A model generated the notes under the pieces. It saw only the letters and a program-made list of their open reading frames with translations. It made no database searches and was not told the origin of the DNA. Of a DNA stretch of 64,000 nt, positions 51,816-60,308 are shown piece by piece. Source of the DNA: 38-11 sp964539975 (lineage in GTDB: Bacteria > Bacillota > Clostridia > Tissierellales > Dethiosulfatibacteraceae); assembly GCA_964539975.1 (NCBI GenBank), contig CAZIKK010000011.1, positions 11,867 to 75,866 on the forward strand, written 5' to 3'. Positions within the stretch are counted from its first letter, which is position 1. Each line of letters opens with the position of its first letter. Both the position numbers and the translations under genes were made by a program.

Positions 51816-53198
51816 ATGGAAAAGAGACAGAATATTCCGAATGACTTGATTAATGGAAACATTTCTTCGGCCTTGTTCAGACTAGCCTTACCTGTGATGG
51901 GAACATCGTTTATCCAAATGGCTTACAACATGATTGACACCATATGGATTGGTCGTTTGGGGAGCAACGAGGTAGCGGCGGTAGGAACGGGCGGTTTTTA
52001 TATGTGGCTGGCTTTTGGATTCATTGTGCTAGCAAAAATCGGAGCACAAGTTAATGTGGCTCAAAGCTTAGGAAGAAGAGACCTGCCAGCAGCTTCAAGG
52101 TTCAGTGCGGCTGGTTTGCAAAGCGCCATTCTAATTGGTACCATTTATACTTTTTTGGTCTATTTTTTTAGAGTAGAATTGATTGGATTTTTCAATATAG
52201 AGGACGCTTACGTAAATCAACAAGCAGTCAATTATCTTCAGATTGTTGTGATTAGTATTTGGTTTTCATTTATTAATGAAGTGTTTTCAGGGGTTATTAT
52301 TGGAAGTGGCAACAGCGAATTCCCATTTAAGGTCAATGTGGCAGGCTTAATCACCAACATAACCTTAGATCCTATTTTGATATTTGGCATGGGGATCATT
52401 CCTGCCATGGGCGTAAGAGGAGCGGCTGTAGCCACGCTAATATCTCAATGTTTGGTTTTAAGCTTGTATTTAACGTTTATTCGAAAAAGGAATTTCGAGT
52501 TTTTAAGAGCTAAACTATTTGAAAAACTATATTGGCATGAAATTTTGTCAAATGCAAGAATAGGACTTCCTGCAGGCATTCAAAGCGTCTTTTTTACCTT
52601 TTTCTCTATGTCACTGGCGCGCATTGTGGCGGCTTGGGGAGCTACTGCGGTGGCAATTCAAAGAGTTGGTGGACAGGTGGAATCCATTTCTTGGCGGACT
52701 TCAGACGGATTTGCTGCTGCCTTGAGTTCATTTATTGGACAAAACCATGGAGCGGGAAAGAAAGACCGAGTGGTGAATGGTTACATGACAGCTATGAGAA
52801 TCATGACCTTGTTTGGGATTTTCACTTCACTGTTGTTGATTGTGTTTTCAAGAGGGATCATTAGTTTTTTCATACCAGAGGAAGAAGCCATTATACTAGG
52901 CAGCAGTTACCTGAGAATACTGGGTTTTTCTCAATTGTTTATGTGTGTGGAGATTACAACACAAGGAGCCTTTGCCGGTTTAGGAAGCACTAAACCACCT
53001 GCTATTGTCAGTGTGCTGTTTAATGCGATGAGGATACCCGCTGCACTTATTCTGTCCAGAACGTTTTTAGGACTGGATGGCGTTTGGTGGAGCATTAGTG
53101 GATCAAGTGTGTTTAAGGGAATCATCAGTGTGGTGTGGTTTTTATGGGTACTTAAAAAGTATAAAGAGGTTAATGTTGTAGGAGGAACGAATGAGTAA
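51816..53198 (+). CDS. MATE-family efflux transporter
   Basis: A 460-residue integral membrane protein with about 12 helices and two MatE repeats: ALPVMGTSFIQMAYNMIDTI (about 24-43) and the second beginning NARIGLPAGIQSVFFTFFSM (about 246-265). MATE proteins export cationic drugs or metabolites using Na+ or H+. The substrate is unknown. The end overlaps argH by eight bases, an unexpected pairing that may be only transcriptional coupling. Confidence 0.93.
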   Translation: MEKRQNIPNDLINGNISSALFRLALPVMGTSFIQMAYNMIDTIWIGRLGSNEVAAVGTGGFYMWLAFGFIVLAKIGAQVNVAQSLGRRDLPAASRFSAAGLQSAILIGTIYTFLVYFFRVELIGFFNIEDAYVNQQAVNYLQIVVISIWFSFINEVFSGVIIGSGNSEFPFKVNVAGLITNITLDPILIFGMGIIPAMGVRGAAVATLISQCLVLSLYLTFIRKRNFEFLRAKLFEKLYWHEILSNARIGLPAGIQSVFFTFFSMSLARIVAAWGATAVAIQRVGGQVESISWRTSDGFAAALSSFIGQNHGAGKKDRVVNGYMTAMRIMTLFGIFTSLLLIVFSRGIISFFIPEEEAIILGSSYLRILGFSQLFMCVEITTQGAFAGLGSTKPPAIVSVLFNAMRIPAALILSRTFLGLDGVWWSISGSSVFKGIISVVWFLWVLKKYKEVNVVGGTNE

Positions 53199-54567
53199 TT
53201 TATGGAGTGGAAGATTTGAGAGTGAAATGGATGAATTGCTTGAAACATTCAATGCATCTATTGATTTGGACAAACGATTTTACGATGTGGATATCGATGG
53301 CAGCATGGCCCATGTGACCATGTTAGGGGAACAAGGCGTAATAACCATGTCAGAATCGGAGAATATTCGAAATGCGCTAGAGAGGATTCGAAAGAAGTTT
53401 GAATTAGGAGAGGTAACATTCTCCACAAAATTGGAAGACATTCATATGACAATAGAAACATTGTTGATAGAAGAAGTGGGAGAAGTTGGGAAAAAACTGC
53501 ATACAGGTCGCAGTCGAAATGACCAAGTGGCTACAGACACAAGACTGTATATGAAAAGACATTTGGCAGAATTGCAAGAAAATATTAAAGAATTGATGAG
53601 TGTCTTACTGGATCAAGCAGATCGTTATAAATCAGACTTAATGCCAGGCTATACTCACTTGCAGCGAGCTCAGCCGGTAACCATTGGGTTTCATTTGATG
53701 GCATATTTTCAAATGTTCAAAAGAGACCTGGAACGTCTCTCTGACTGTATGCAGCGCATCGACTACAATCCTTTGGGTTCAGGAGCTTTGGCGGGAACAA
53801 CGATACCCATTGACCGAGCGCGCACAACTGAATTGCTAGGATTTGCAAGGATGACGGAAAATGCGATGGATTCGGTGTCAGACAAAGACTATGTGTTGGA
53901 ATTTCTAAGCGATGCAGCTATTTGCATGATGCATTTAAGTCGGTTTTCAGAAGAATTCATACTTTGGAACTCTCAAGAATTTGCTTTCATTGACGTGGAC
54001 GACGCTTATTGCACTGGCAGTAGCATCATGCCACAAAAAAAGAACCCGGATATTGCTGAGCTCATTCGCGGAAAAACAGGCCGAGTTTATGGCAATCTGA
54101 TGTCATTGCTGACAATCATGAAAGGAACCCCTTTGGCTTACAACAAGGATTTCCAAGAAGACAAAGGACCTTTGTTTGATACTTTGGATACAGTGGCTAT
54201 TTCATTGAAAATATTTTCAAAGATGTTGCAAAACACCCGGTTCAACACAGAAAGAATCAAGAACCAATTGAACAAAGGATTCTTGTCTGCGACAGACATT
54301 GCCGAACACATGGTAAAATGCAATATTCCTTTTAGGGAGGCCCATGAGATTGTAGGTAGAATGGTTAAGTTTTGCGAGACTAACAATCTGGGGTTGGAAG
54401 ACATAAAAAAAGAAGACTATCTGATTATCCATCCTAAACTAACAGAGGAAATGATACCAGACTTGTCTCCTGAAGCATGTGTGGCGCGTCGTACTTCTAT
54501 CGGCGGAACAGCCGTTGTAGAGGTTGAAAGACAAATTCAAGCAGGAAAAGACTATTTAATTAAATAG
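53191..54567 (+). CDS. argH: Argininosuccinate lyase
   Basis: ArgH splits argininosuccinate into arginine and fumarate. The 458-residue protein begins LWSGRFESEMDELLETFNAS and has HTGRSRNDQVATDTRLYM (about 107-124), GYTHLQRAQPVTIGFH (catalytic His, about 155-170) and the signature GSSIMPQKKNPDIAELIRGK (about 276-295). Start follows GGAGG. No argG lies nearby. Its 3' end overlaps the convergent TPR gene by 16 bases. Confidence 0.97.
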   Translation: MSNLWSGRFESEMDELLETFNASIDLDKRFYDVDIDGSMAHVTMLGEQGVITMSESENIRNALERIRKKFELGEVTFSTKLEDIHMTIETLLIEEVGEVGKKLHTGRSRNDQVATDTRLYMKRHLAELQENIKELMSVLLDQADRYKSDLMPGYTHLQRAQPVTIGFHLMAYFQMFKRDLERLSDCMQRIDYNPLGSGALAGTTIPIDRARTTELLGFARMTENAMDSVSDKDYVLEFLSDAAICMMHLSRFSEEFILWNSQEFAFIDVDDAYCTGSSIMPQKKNPDIAELIRGKTGRVYGNLMSLLTIMKGTPLAYNKDFQEDKGPLFDTLDTVAISLKIFSKMLQNTRFNTERIKNQLNKGFLSATDIAEHMVKCNIPFREAHEIVGRMVKFCETNNLGLEDIKKEDYLIIHPKLTEEMIPDLSPEACVARRTSIGGTAVVEVERQIQAGKDYLIK

Positions 54568-55466
54568 TTTCTGATTGGAGCCAGGTCTTCATCTTTTTTG
54601 AGTTCTTCCTTGAAGAAGGGATTTAATTGACAAGCGGTTTTAACATCTAGAATCGCTTGTTTTTTATTGCCCATCATCAAAGCAACACAACTTCGGTTAT
54701 AATGGAGAAACCCTTCCTCAGGGATGTTTTCAATTCCTTGGCTCAACCAAAAAAACGCTTGGTCGTAAGCTTCAACATTTTTATGAAGCACAGCAAGGTT
54801 CAAATAGGTATAAGGGTTGAAGGGGTCTTGCTCCAAAGAAGCCATATAATATTTTTTTGATTTTTCAAACTGATCAAGCTTGCCATAAACAACACCAAGG
54901 TTAAAAGTAACAGTGGGATGGTTAGGTTGAAGCTTGAAAGCTTTCTTGAAAAGTCTTTCTGCTTTCGTATTGAGATCGTGTTCTTCGTAAAGAGACCCTA
55001 AATTGATCAGAGTCCAAAGGTCAGTAGGGTCTAACTTCATAGCAGATTTGTAGTAATGTTCACTATTTCGGAAGTCATCCAAGGATTGGTAAACACCTGC
55101 TAGAAAGAAGTAAGCTTGTTGATAGTGAGGATCATATTCGATGGCTTTTTCAAAAGCTTGTATGGCCTCTTGTAAGGCATCGGTTTCTTCATAAACAATA
55201 CCTAAACCAAAATAGGCCCTAGCTTCATAAGGATGAAGGGTCAAGATGTCTTCAAAAAGAGCTTGCGAAGCCGAGAAGTCGTCTTTTTCAAAGTGTATGA
55301 ATGCCATATCAAGAAGCATATCAAGATCTTGATATGCTCCTGCATAGTTTTTAGATTTTTCAAAATATTGTAAGGCCTTGTCTAAATTATCTTGTTCCAT
55401 GAAAGTTTCAGCTATAATGCGATAATTGTTGCTGAGCCTTGCGTTTTTTTGTCTCAGATAAATCAT
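54552..55466 (-). CDS. Tetratricopeptide repeat protein
   Basis: A 304-residue soluble protein built of about eight TPR units from residue 15 to 290, for example LDKALQYFEKSKNYAGAYQD, ARAYFGLGIVYEETDALQEA and DLWTLINLGSLYEEHDLNTK. No enzymatic domain is visible. Start ATG overlaps the ClpE stop by four bases, so translation is coupled. A scaffold or adaptor role beside the unfoldase is a guess from position. Confidence 0.88.
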   Translation of the reverse strand: MIYLRQKNARLSNNYRIIAETFMEQDNLDKALQYFEKSKNYAGAYQDLDMLLDMAFIHFEKDDFSASQALFEDILTLHPYEARAYFGLGIVYEETDALQEAIQAFEKAIEYDPHYQQAYFFLAGVYQSLDDFRNSEHYYKSAMKLDPTDLWTLINLGSLYEEHDLNTKAERLFKKAFKLQPNHPTVTFNLGVVYGKLDQFEKSKKYYMASLEQDPFNPYTYLNLAVLHKNVEAYDQAFFWLSQGIENIPEEGFLHYNRSCVALMMGNKKQAILDVKTACQLNPFFKEELKKDEDLAPIRNYLIK

Positions 55467-57823
55467 TGATGAGAGTCTCCTTGTATTAGTAATACTTTAT
55501 CGCCATCCAGTACAAAGCTGATGACAGCGCCTTCTTGGATGTGTCCCTTCAAATAAGACTCCGAGATCTCATCCTCAATAAGTTTTTGAATGGTTCGACG
55601 AAGCGGGCGGGCGCCATATTTGTTACTGTAACCAACTTCCAATATGTGTTCCTTGACTTGGTCTGACACTTGAAGGGTGATGTTTTTGCTTCCAGCTTCT
55701 TCAGCAACTTCCTCAATCATCAAATCAATGATATTCCTTAGCTCATCATGAGACAACTCGGTGAAGACTATGATTTCATCAACTCTATTTAAAAACTCTG
55801 GTCTGAAGACATTTCTGATTTCACTCATAATTTTACCTTCCAAAGCTTCATGATCTTTATTGCCAAATCCGATTTTATTGCCACGGTTGTTGGTTCCAAT
55901 ATTTGAAGTCATAATGATGATTGTATTTTCGAAGTTGACGGTTCGACCCTTTGAATCTGTCAAAATGCCATCATCAAGAATCTGCAACAGCAAATTGAAG
56001 ATGTCAGGATGGGCTTTTTCGATTTCGTCTAGTAGAATAACAGAGTAAGGTTTTCGGCGTATTTTTTCTGTCAAATAACCTGCTTGATCAAAACCAACAT
56101 AGCCTGGAGGCGCTCCGATCAGTTTGGATACAGTGTGTTTTTCCATGTATTCAGACATATCCAACCGAATCATGGCTTCTTCATTTTCAAAAAGTTCATG
56201 GGTAAGGGTTTTAGCTAATTCCGTTTTACCGACACCTGTTGGACCTACAAAGATGAAAGAAGCAGGTTTCTTCTTCTTTCTAAATCCAGATCGGCTTCGA
56301 CGAATTGCCTTAGAAAGGCTCTTAACTGCAGTTTCCTGGCCGATGACACGTCTGTGCAATCTTCTTTCCAAACTAAGAAGTTTTTCGGCTTCGCCTTCAG
56401 AGATTCGATGAACAGGAATCTTTGTCCAAGCTTCAATGACATAGGCGATGTCTTCAGTAGTCAAATAGACATCGACATAGTTTTTTTCGATTTCTTCAAC
56501 TTTACCTTCTATTCTCAATTCTTTGACACGACAGTCTGCAGCTTTTTCGTACTCGTCATTTTCAGCAGCCAATTCTTTTTCATACTTGATTTTAGCTAGT
56601 TCTGACCTTAAAGATTCCAGCTCTACCAAGCCTTTATTCTTGAGGTTGGCTCTAGAACCGGCTTCATCTAAGACGTCAATGGCTTTATCCGGCAAAAAAC
56701 GGTCAGTGATGTAACGTTCAGACATGCGAACAGCAGCTTCTACTATTTCATCGGTAATCTTGACTTTATGGTAATTCTCGTAATAATCTTTAATCCCTTT
56801 TAAAATATCAATGCTCTCATCAATAGAAGGTTCTTCTACCATTACAGGCTGAAACCGTCTTTCAAGGGCACTGTCTTTTTCGATATGCTTTCGGTATTCC
56901 TCAAGAGTGGTCGCGCCTATTATTTGGACTTCGCCTCTTGCTAGAGCAGGTTTTAGAATATTGGCAGCATTCATTGTGCCGCCTTCAGCTTCTCCCGCAC
57001 CCATGATATTATGTAGCTCATCTATCACTAGTATGACATTTCCGCTTTTTTTGGCTTCTTCAAGAATGGCTTTCATTCTTGACTCAAACTGACCTCTAAA
57101 TTGTGTGCCTGCAACAATAGCCGTTAAATCTAGAAGGTAGATTTCAACATTAAACAATTTCACAGGAACTTGTTTTTCGACAATTCTAACCGCTAAACCC
57201 TCGGCGATGGCAGTTTTACCTACGCCAGGTTCTCCAATCAATACAGGGTTGTTTTTGGCTCTACGATTAAGGATTTGAACCACTCGGTCGATTTCCCTTT
57301 CTCTGCCAATAATGCGGTCGATTTCTTCATCTCTAGCCATATTGGTTAAGTTGATGCCATAAGTATCCAAATACTTGTGCTTTTTAAATGGTTTTTTCAG
57401 TTTGGTTTTTACGGAGCCACCAAAGGTGCTATCATCTTTGTCAGAAGGATTATCTCTTGGTGCAGGCTCTTTTTCTTTAGGATTTTCTTCAGGCGTTTCT
57501 TCCTCATCCACAGGTTCTTTCTTCCCCGAAAGAGCACCATTCAACAGATTAGAGAATGGACTGCCTCCTTCTCCAGGTTTCATTTCTTCAATGATATCAT
57601 TGATCTGATCCATATCAAAATCTTCCATCACTTCTTTTAATTGATCACTTATATTTTCAAAATCTTCTGGGTTGAGTCCACTTTGTTTCAATAATTGATC
57701 CATAGGAACCAGATTTCTCTTTTTTGCACAGGGAATACATAGCCCCTCCGTTTTCATTTTGCCGTCCACTATTTTGTTCAAATAGATCACAGCAACATTT
57801 TTCTTACATTCATTACATAACAT
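55463..57823 (-). CDS. clpE: ClpE-type ATP-dependent unfoldase
   Basis: A 786-residue HSP100 protein. It begins with a Cys4 zinc finger (MLCNECKKNVAVIYL; GLCIPCAKKRNL) as in ClpE, not a Clp-N repeat domain. Then come AAA+ domain 1 (GEPGVGKTAIAEGLAVRIVE, near 190), a middle UVR-like segment (LAAENDEYEKAADCRVKELR), and AAA+ domain 2 (FVGPTGVGKTELAKTLTHEL; RLDMSEYMEKH). ATG 57823 is chosen because GGAGAGG precedes it; the longer frame begins on a TTG within the site. No CtsR-type direct repeats were seen upstream. Confidence 0.92.
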   Translation of the reverse strand: MLCNECKKNVAVIYLNKIVDGKMKTEGLCIPCAKKRNLVPMDQLLKQSGLNPEDFENISDQLKEVMEDFDMDQINDIIEEMKPGEGGSPFSNLLNGALSGKKEPVDEEETPEENPKEKEPAPRDNPSDKDDSTFGGSVKTKLKKPFKKHKYLDTYGINLTNMARDEEIDRIIGREREIDRVVQILNRRAKNNPVLIGEPGVGKTAIAEGLAVRIVEKQVPVKLFNVEIYLLDLTAIVAGTQFRGQFESRMKAILEEAKKSGNVILVIDELHNIMGAGEAEGGTMNAANILKPALARGEVQIIGATTLEEYRKHIEKDSALERRFQPVMVEEPSIDESIDILKGIKDYYENYHKVKITDEIVEAAVRMSERYITDRFLPDKAIDVLDEAGSRANLKNKGLVELESLRSELAKIKYEKELAAENDEYEKAADCRVKELRIEGKVEEIEKNYVDVYLTTEDIAYVIEAWTKIPVHRISEGEAEKLLSLERRLHRRVIGQETAVKSLSKAIRRSRSGFRKKKKPASFIFVGPTGVGKTELAKTLTHELFENEEAMIRLDMSEYMEKHTVSKLIGAPPGYVGFDQAGYLTEKIRRKPYSVILLDEIEKAHPDIFNLLLQILDDGILTDSKGRTVNFENTIIIMTSNIGTNNRGNKIGFGNKDHEALEGKIMSEIRNVFRPEFLNRVDEIIVFTELSHDELRNIIDLMIEEVAEEAGSKNITLQVSDQVKEHILEVGYSNKYGARPLRRTIQKLIEDEISESYLKGHIQEGAVISFVLDGDKVLLIQGDSHQ

Positions 57824-57863
57824 ATTGATCCTCTCCAATTTTGCGTTAGTATACTATAACAGG

Positions 57864-57892
57864 TTTTATTTTTTATTTCAATATCAAAAGTT
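57864..57892 (-). promoter_or_regulatory. Promoter for clpE and the TPR gene
   Basis: On the minus strand, TTGAAA, a 17-base A-rich spacer and TATAGT precede clpE by a short leader. Coordinates are approximate to a few bases. Confidence 0.55.
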
Positions 57893-57961
57893 GTACGATA
57901 AATTGCCCTCATATTTGGTATAATGATAACATATCTTCTGCCTATACACAAAGGAGAACAA

Positions 57962-59047
57962 ATGAAAATTGTTATCAAAAGATTAACGTTATCAACGATA
58001 ATATTCATTATAACATATATTCTAATATTTGTCTCAAGAAATAATCATGAAATAATTGAAACCTATTATTCAAGAGGACTGTTCAGAGGGATGACCGCTC
58101 TAATAAGTCCGGTGTTTTCAATTATTCCTGTATCAACGGGAGAAATTCTGCTTGTGCTCCTGGCTGGAGGGCTTGTTTACCAAATCATTCAGTTGATCAA
58201 GAGACCAACACGTGATCATGTCGCGGGAAAAGCATCGACATTGGTGCTGTGGCTGGTTACGGCTAATTTGCTTTTTTGGGCGATGTGGGGGTTGAATAAT
58301 TTCAGAACGCCTTTAGAACAAAATTTGTCCATTGAAGTAAATCAATTATCGGTAGAGGATCTTATGAGAACAGCGGATTATTTGGTTGAGAAAGCGGTCG
58401 AACTAGAACCTTATATAGTCTTTGACGATTCTCAACTACCTGTTTATCCTGGAGGGATCAATGGAATGATGAAAAATAGCAGAACCTACTTCAATACCTT
58501 TGCCCAAAAGCATGACTTCTTGAACAGTGGCAGGTATAGTCAACCAAAGCCAATGCTTTTTTCTGAAGGGATGAGTCATTTAAACTATACAGGCATATAC
58601 AATCCTTTCACAACAGAACCGAATGTCAATGTGAACATCCCTATTTATCGCATACCTTTTGTCGCCTTGCATGAAATAGCTCACCAAAGAGGCATCGCAG
58701 GAGAAAGAGAAGCTAACTTTGTTGCATTCTTGGCCGCTGTTGAAGAAGGGGATTCATTTTTTCAATACTCAGGCTATTATTCTGCTTTGATTTATGTGAC
58801 CAATGCCATTCTTAGAGAAGACCTTGAATTGTATCAACAGATTAGAAATGAGTTTTCTGAACATTTGAATGCCGTGTTTCAATATGACAGAGCGTATTGG
58901 TCCAATTATCAAACAGTAGCGGCTGACATCGGTGAAATGAATAACGAACGATTTTTGAAAGCCACTGGGCAGCCAGAAGGGACAAAAAGCTATGGATTGG
59001 TAGTGGATCTTATAGTTGCTTATGTACAAGACAAGATGACACATTAA
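57962..59047 (+). CDS. DUF3810-domain membrane protein with HExxH
   Basis: A 361-residue protein with three N-terminal transmembrane helices (about 8-28, 55-78, 90-112) and a large extracytoplasmic part. The DUF3810 features are FRTPLEQNLSI-type openings, GMSHLNYTGIYNPFTTEPNV and a zinc-protease-like LHEIAHQRGIAGEREANFVA (HExxH, about 233-252). Peptidase activity is likely but not shown. ATG 57962 follows AAAGGAG; the earlier ATG at 57923 lies in the -10 region (extended TGGTATAAT, 57916-57924) and is rejected. Confidence 0.85.
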   Translation: MKIVIKRLTLSTIIFIITYILIFVSRNNHEIIETYYSRGLFRGMTALISPVFSIIPVSTGEILLVLLAGGLVYQIIQLIKRPTRDHVAGKASTLVLWLVTANLLFWAMWGLNNFRTPLEQNLSIEVNQLSVEDLMRTADYLVEKAVELEPYIVFDDSQLPVYPGGINGMMKNSRTYFNTFAQKHDFLNSGRYSQPKPMLFSEGMSHLNYTGIYNPFTTEPNVNVNIPIYRIPFVALHEIAHQRGIAGEREANFVAFLAAVEEGDSFFQYSGYYSALIYVTNAILREDLELYQQIRNEFSEHLNAVFQYDRAYWSNYQTVAADIGEMNNERFLKATGQPEGTKSYGLVVDLIVAYVQDKMTH

Positions 59048-59069
59048 AAAACCCGGCTATTAACCGGGT
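59045..59069 (-). terminator. Terminator of the transglutaminase-like gene
   Basis: Read on the minus strand, ACCCGG (59069-59064) pairs with CCGGGT (59056-59051) across a seven-base loop and is followed by a T-run (A-run 59045-59050 on the plus strand). It also sits at the end of the DUF3810 gene. Confidence 0.75.
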
Positions 59070-59082
59070 ATGAAAATTGAAA

Positions 59083-59961
59083 TCAGTAGTAGTTGACAGT
59101 TTGATAATCAGAAGAGTCTTTCTCAAATTCATAGGCCATATTGTGAACATCGTAGAACGCATCTACAGTCACATCGACGGTCACCCAGCCTTCGTCTGTC
59201 AAAACTTCATTCCATGCGTGGTACCCATTAACATGTGTGGTGTAGCCTTTTATCAGCTTTGTTGGGATCCCTTTGTATCTTAATGCGGCGGAATAGATGG
59301 CGGAATAGTCGTAACAGATGCCAATCTGCTCATCAAGAGCTAAAGATAAATCCGGTAAATATCCGGGAGTAACAGTGGCAGCCTTGTCATAATCATACCC
59401 AAAATTTTCAACCAAATGATCGTATAACACTTGTATGATTTCTTCATTTGAATCTGCACTTTCAGTCAGCTCATCGACCCATTCCATAAACTCTTTGTTG
59501 TAGGTCCAGTCGTTGTATTGCATCGGCTGAAGATAAACACTGTTTGTATCTTCGAGCATGACTTCGTATGTCAATCGGCGTACGTAACGGTAACTATTGC
59601 CAGTTGTGTTTTCTAAGATATCTACTCGGTAGAGCCCGTCGCCAAGTTGAAATGGGAAAAACTCAAAAGAACCGTTTTGTTGTAAATCATACGTGTAATT
59701 GGTTCCATCTTTGGTTATCATCAACTTTACTTTCTCTGATGCGAATCGGTCAATGCTGATGCCGATGGTGCCTTGATCAATGTAATTATCTATTATTTGT
59801 ATGTCATAAGGCAACCCACTGTGAACAACCTCGTAAGGGATCATTCGATTTGCTGTTTCTTCATATTCATTAACTTCATCAGCCAAAACAGGTTGAGAAA
59901 CCATAGACAATGCGAGCAAAAATATGACTAGAATTCTAAATGAAAACCGTTTTTTCAACAT
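59083..59961 (-). CDS. Exported transglutaminase-like protein
   Basis: A 292-residue protein with a signal peptide (RFSFRILVIFLLALSMVSQP, cleavage near VLADEV), a beta-rich middle and a C-terminal transglutaminase-like domain. The catalytic triad is visible: Cys in IGICYDYSAIYSAALRYKG, His in GYHAWNEVLT and Asp in WVTVDVTVDAFYD. The enzyme may act as a cysteine peptidase or cross-linker at the surface. Its ribosome site lies within a c-di-GMP-I riboswitch, so it is probably switched by c-di-GMP. No sorting signal is seen at the C-terminus. Confidence 0.9.
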   Translation of the reverse strand: MLKKRFSFRILVIFLLALSMVSQPVLADEVNEYEETANRMIPYEVVHSGLPYDIQIIDNYIDQGTIGISIDRFASEKVKLMITKDGTNYTYDLQQNGSFEFFPFQLGDGLYRVDILENTTGNSYRYVRRLTYEVMLEDTNSVYLQPMQYNDWTYNKEFMEWVDELTESADSNEEIIQVLYDHLVENFGYDYDKAATVTPGYLPDLSLALDEQIGICYDYSAIYSAALRYKGIPTKLIKGYTTHVNGYHAWNEVLTDEGWVTVDVTVDAFYDVHNMAYEFEKDSSDYQTVNYY

Positions 59962-59966
59962 AAAAA

Positions 59967-60068
59967 ATCTTTCCTTTCGGTAGCACGGCTGCCATTCGCG
60001 TAAGCGATTAGGCCCTTTGGCTTTGCGCCCCTTCCTTTCGGAAGGTTTGCCTTTGTCGTTGAAAAGAT
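59967..60068 (-). ncRNA. Cyclic-di-GMP-I (GEMM-I) riboswitch
   Basis: Minus-strand aptamer with the GEMM-I landmarks in order: ACAAAGGCAAACC, a GAAA tetraloop in CTTCCGAAAGGAAG, GGCGCAAAGCC, the tetraloop receptor halves CCTAA and ATGG, and a closing GCTACCG. The ligand-specificity G in AAAGGCAAACC is retained, favouring c-di-GMP over cAMP-GMP. The closing stem P1 pairs 60068-60061 with 59974-59967, and its 3' strand holds the ribosome site AAAGGAAAG, six bases before the ATG at 59961. Ligand binding should therefore reduce translation. Confidence 0.92.
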
Positions 60069-60101
60069 ATACTAATCAACAAGATATTAATTTATACCTA
60101 T

Positions 60102-60129
60102 ATTATACATAAATGAAAACAAAAGTCAA
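60102..60129 (-). promoter_or_regulatory. Promoter of the riboswitch-transglutaminase transcript
   Basis: On the minus strand: TTGACT (60129-60124), 16 bases, TATAAT (60107-60102). Transcription would begin near 60095, about 27 bases before the aptamer. Confidence 0.78.
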
Positions 60130-60244
60130 ATAGATTATTATAAATTCATTGAATTTTTAAACGCAAAACCGCGTTTTCGATTCATTATAGAAACTTGAAT
60201 GCGAGTCATTGAATGCGCTTGAAGTAGACTGACACAAATACAGC
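60130..60244. other. Intergenic spacer between riboswitch and sortase promoters
   Basis: The stretch from 59962 to 60308 has no gene. It holds the riboswitch, its promoter and the sortase promoter. The remaining 115 bases contain only a small hairpin (AAACGC 60159-60164 with GCGTTT 60171-60176, then TTTC) and a repeated TTGAATGCG. No function is assigned. Confidence 0.5.
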
Positions 60245-60273
60245 TTGTATATTTATTAGGCAATAGATACAAT
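60245..60273 (+). promoter_or_regulatory. Promoter for the sortase gene
   Basis: TTGTAT (60245-60250), 17 bases, TACAAT (60268-60273). Confidence 0.7.
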
Positions 60274-60308
60274 AGACATATAGCATGGTATCAAAGAAGG
60301 TGATTAAG

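Noticed and set aside
57824..57838. Longer ClpE N-terminus beginning at 57838
   Set aside because: That codon is TTG within the ribosome site itself; the Cys4 zinc finger starts at ATG 57823 as in ClpE proteins.
59967..60068. cAMP-GMP-specific GEMM variant
   Set aside because: The specificity position in AAAGGCAAACC is G as in c-di-GMP aptamers; the variant carries A.
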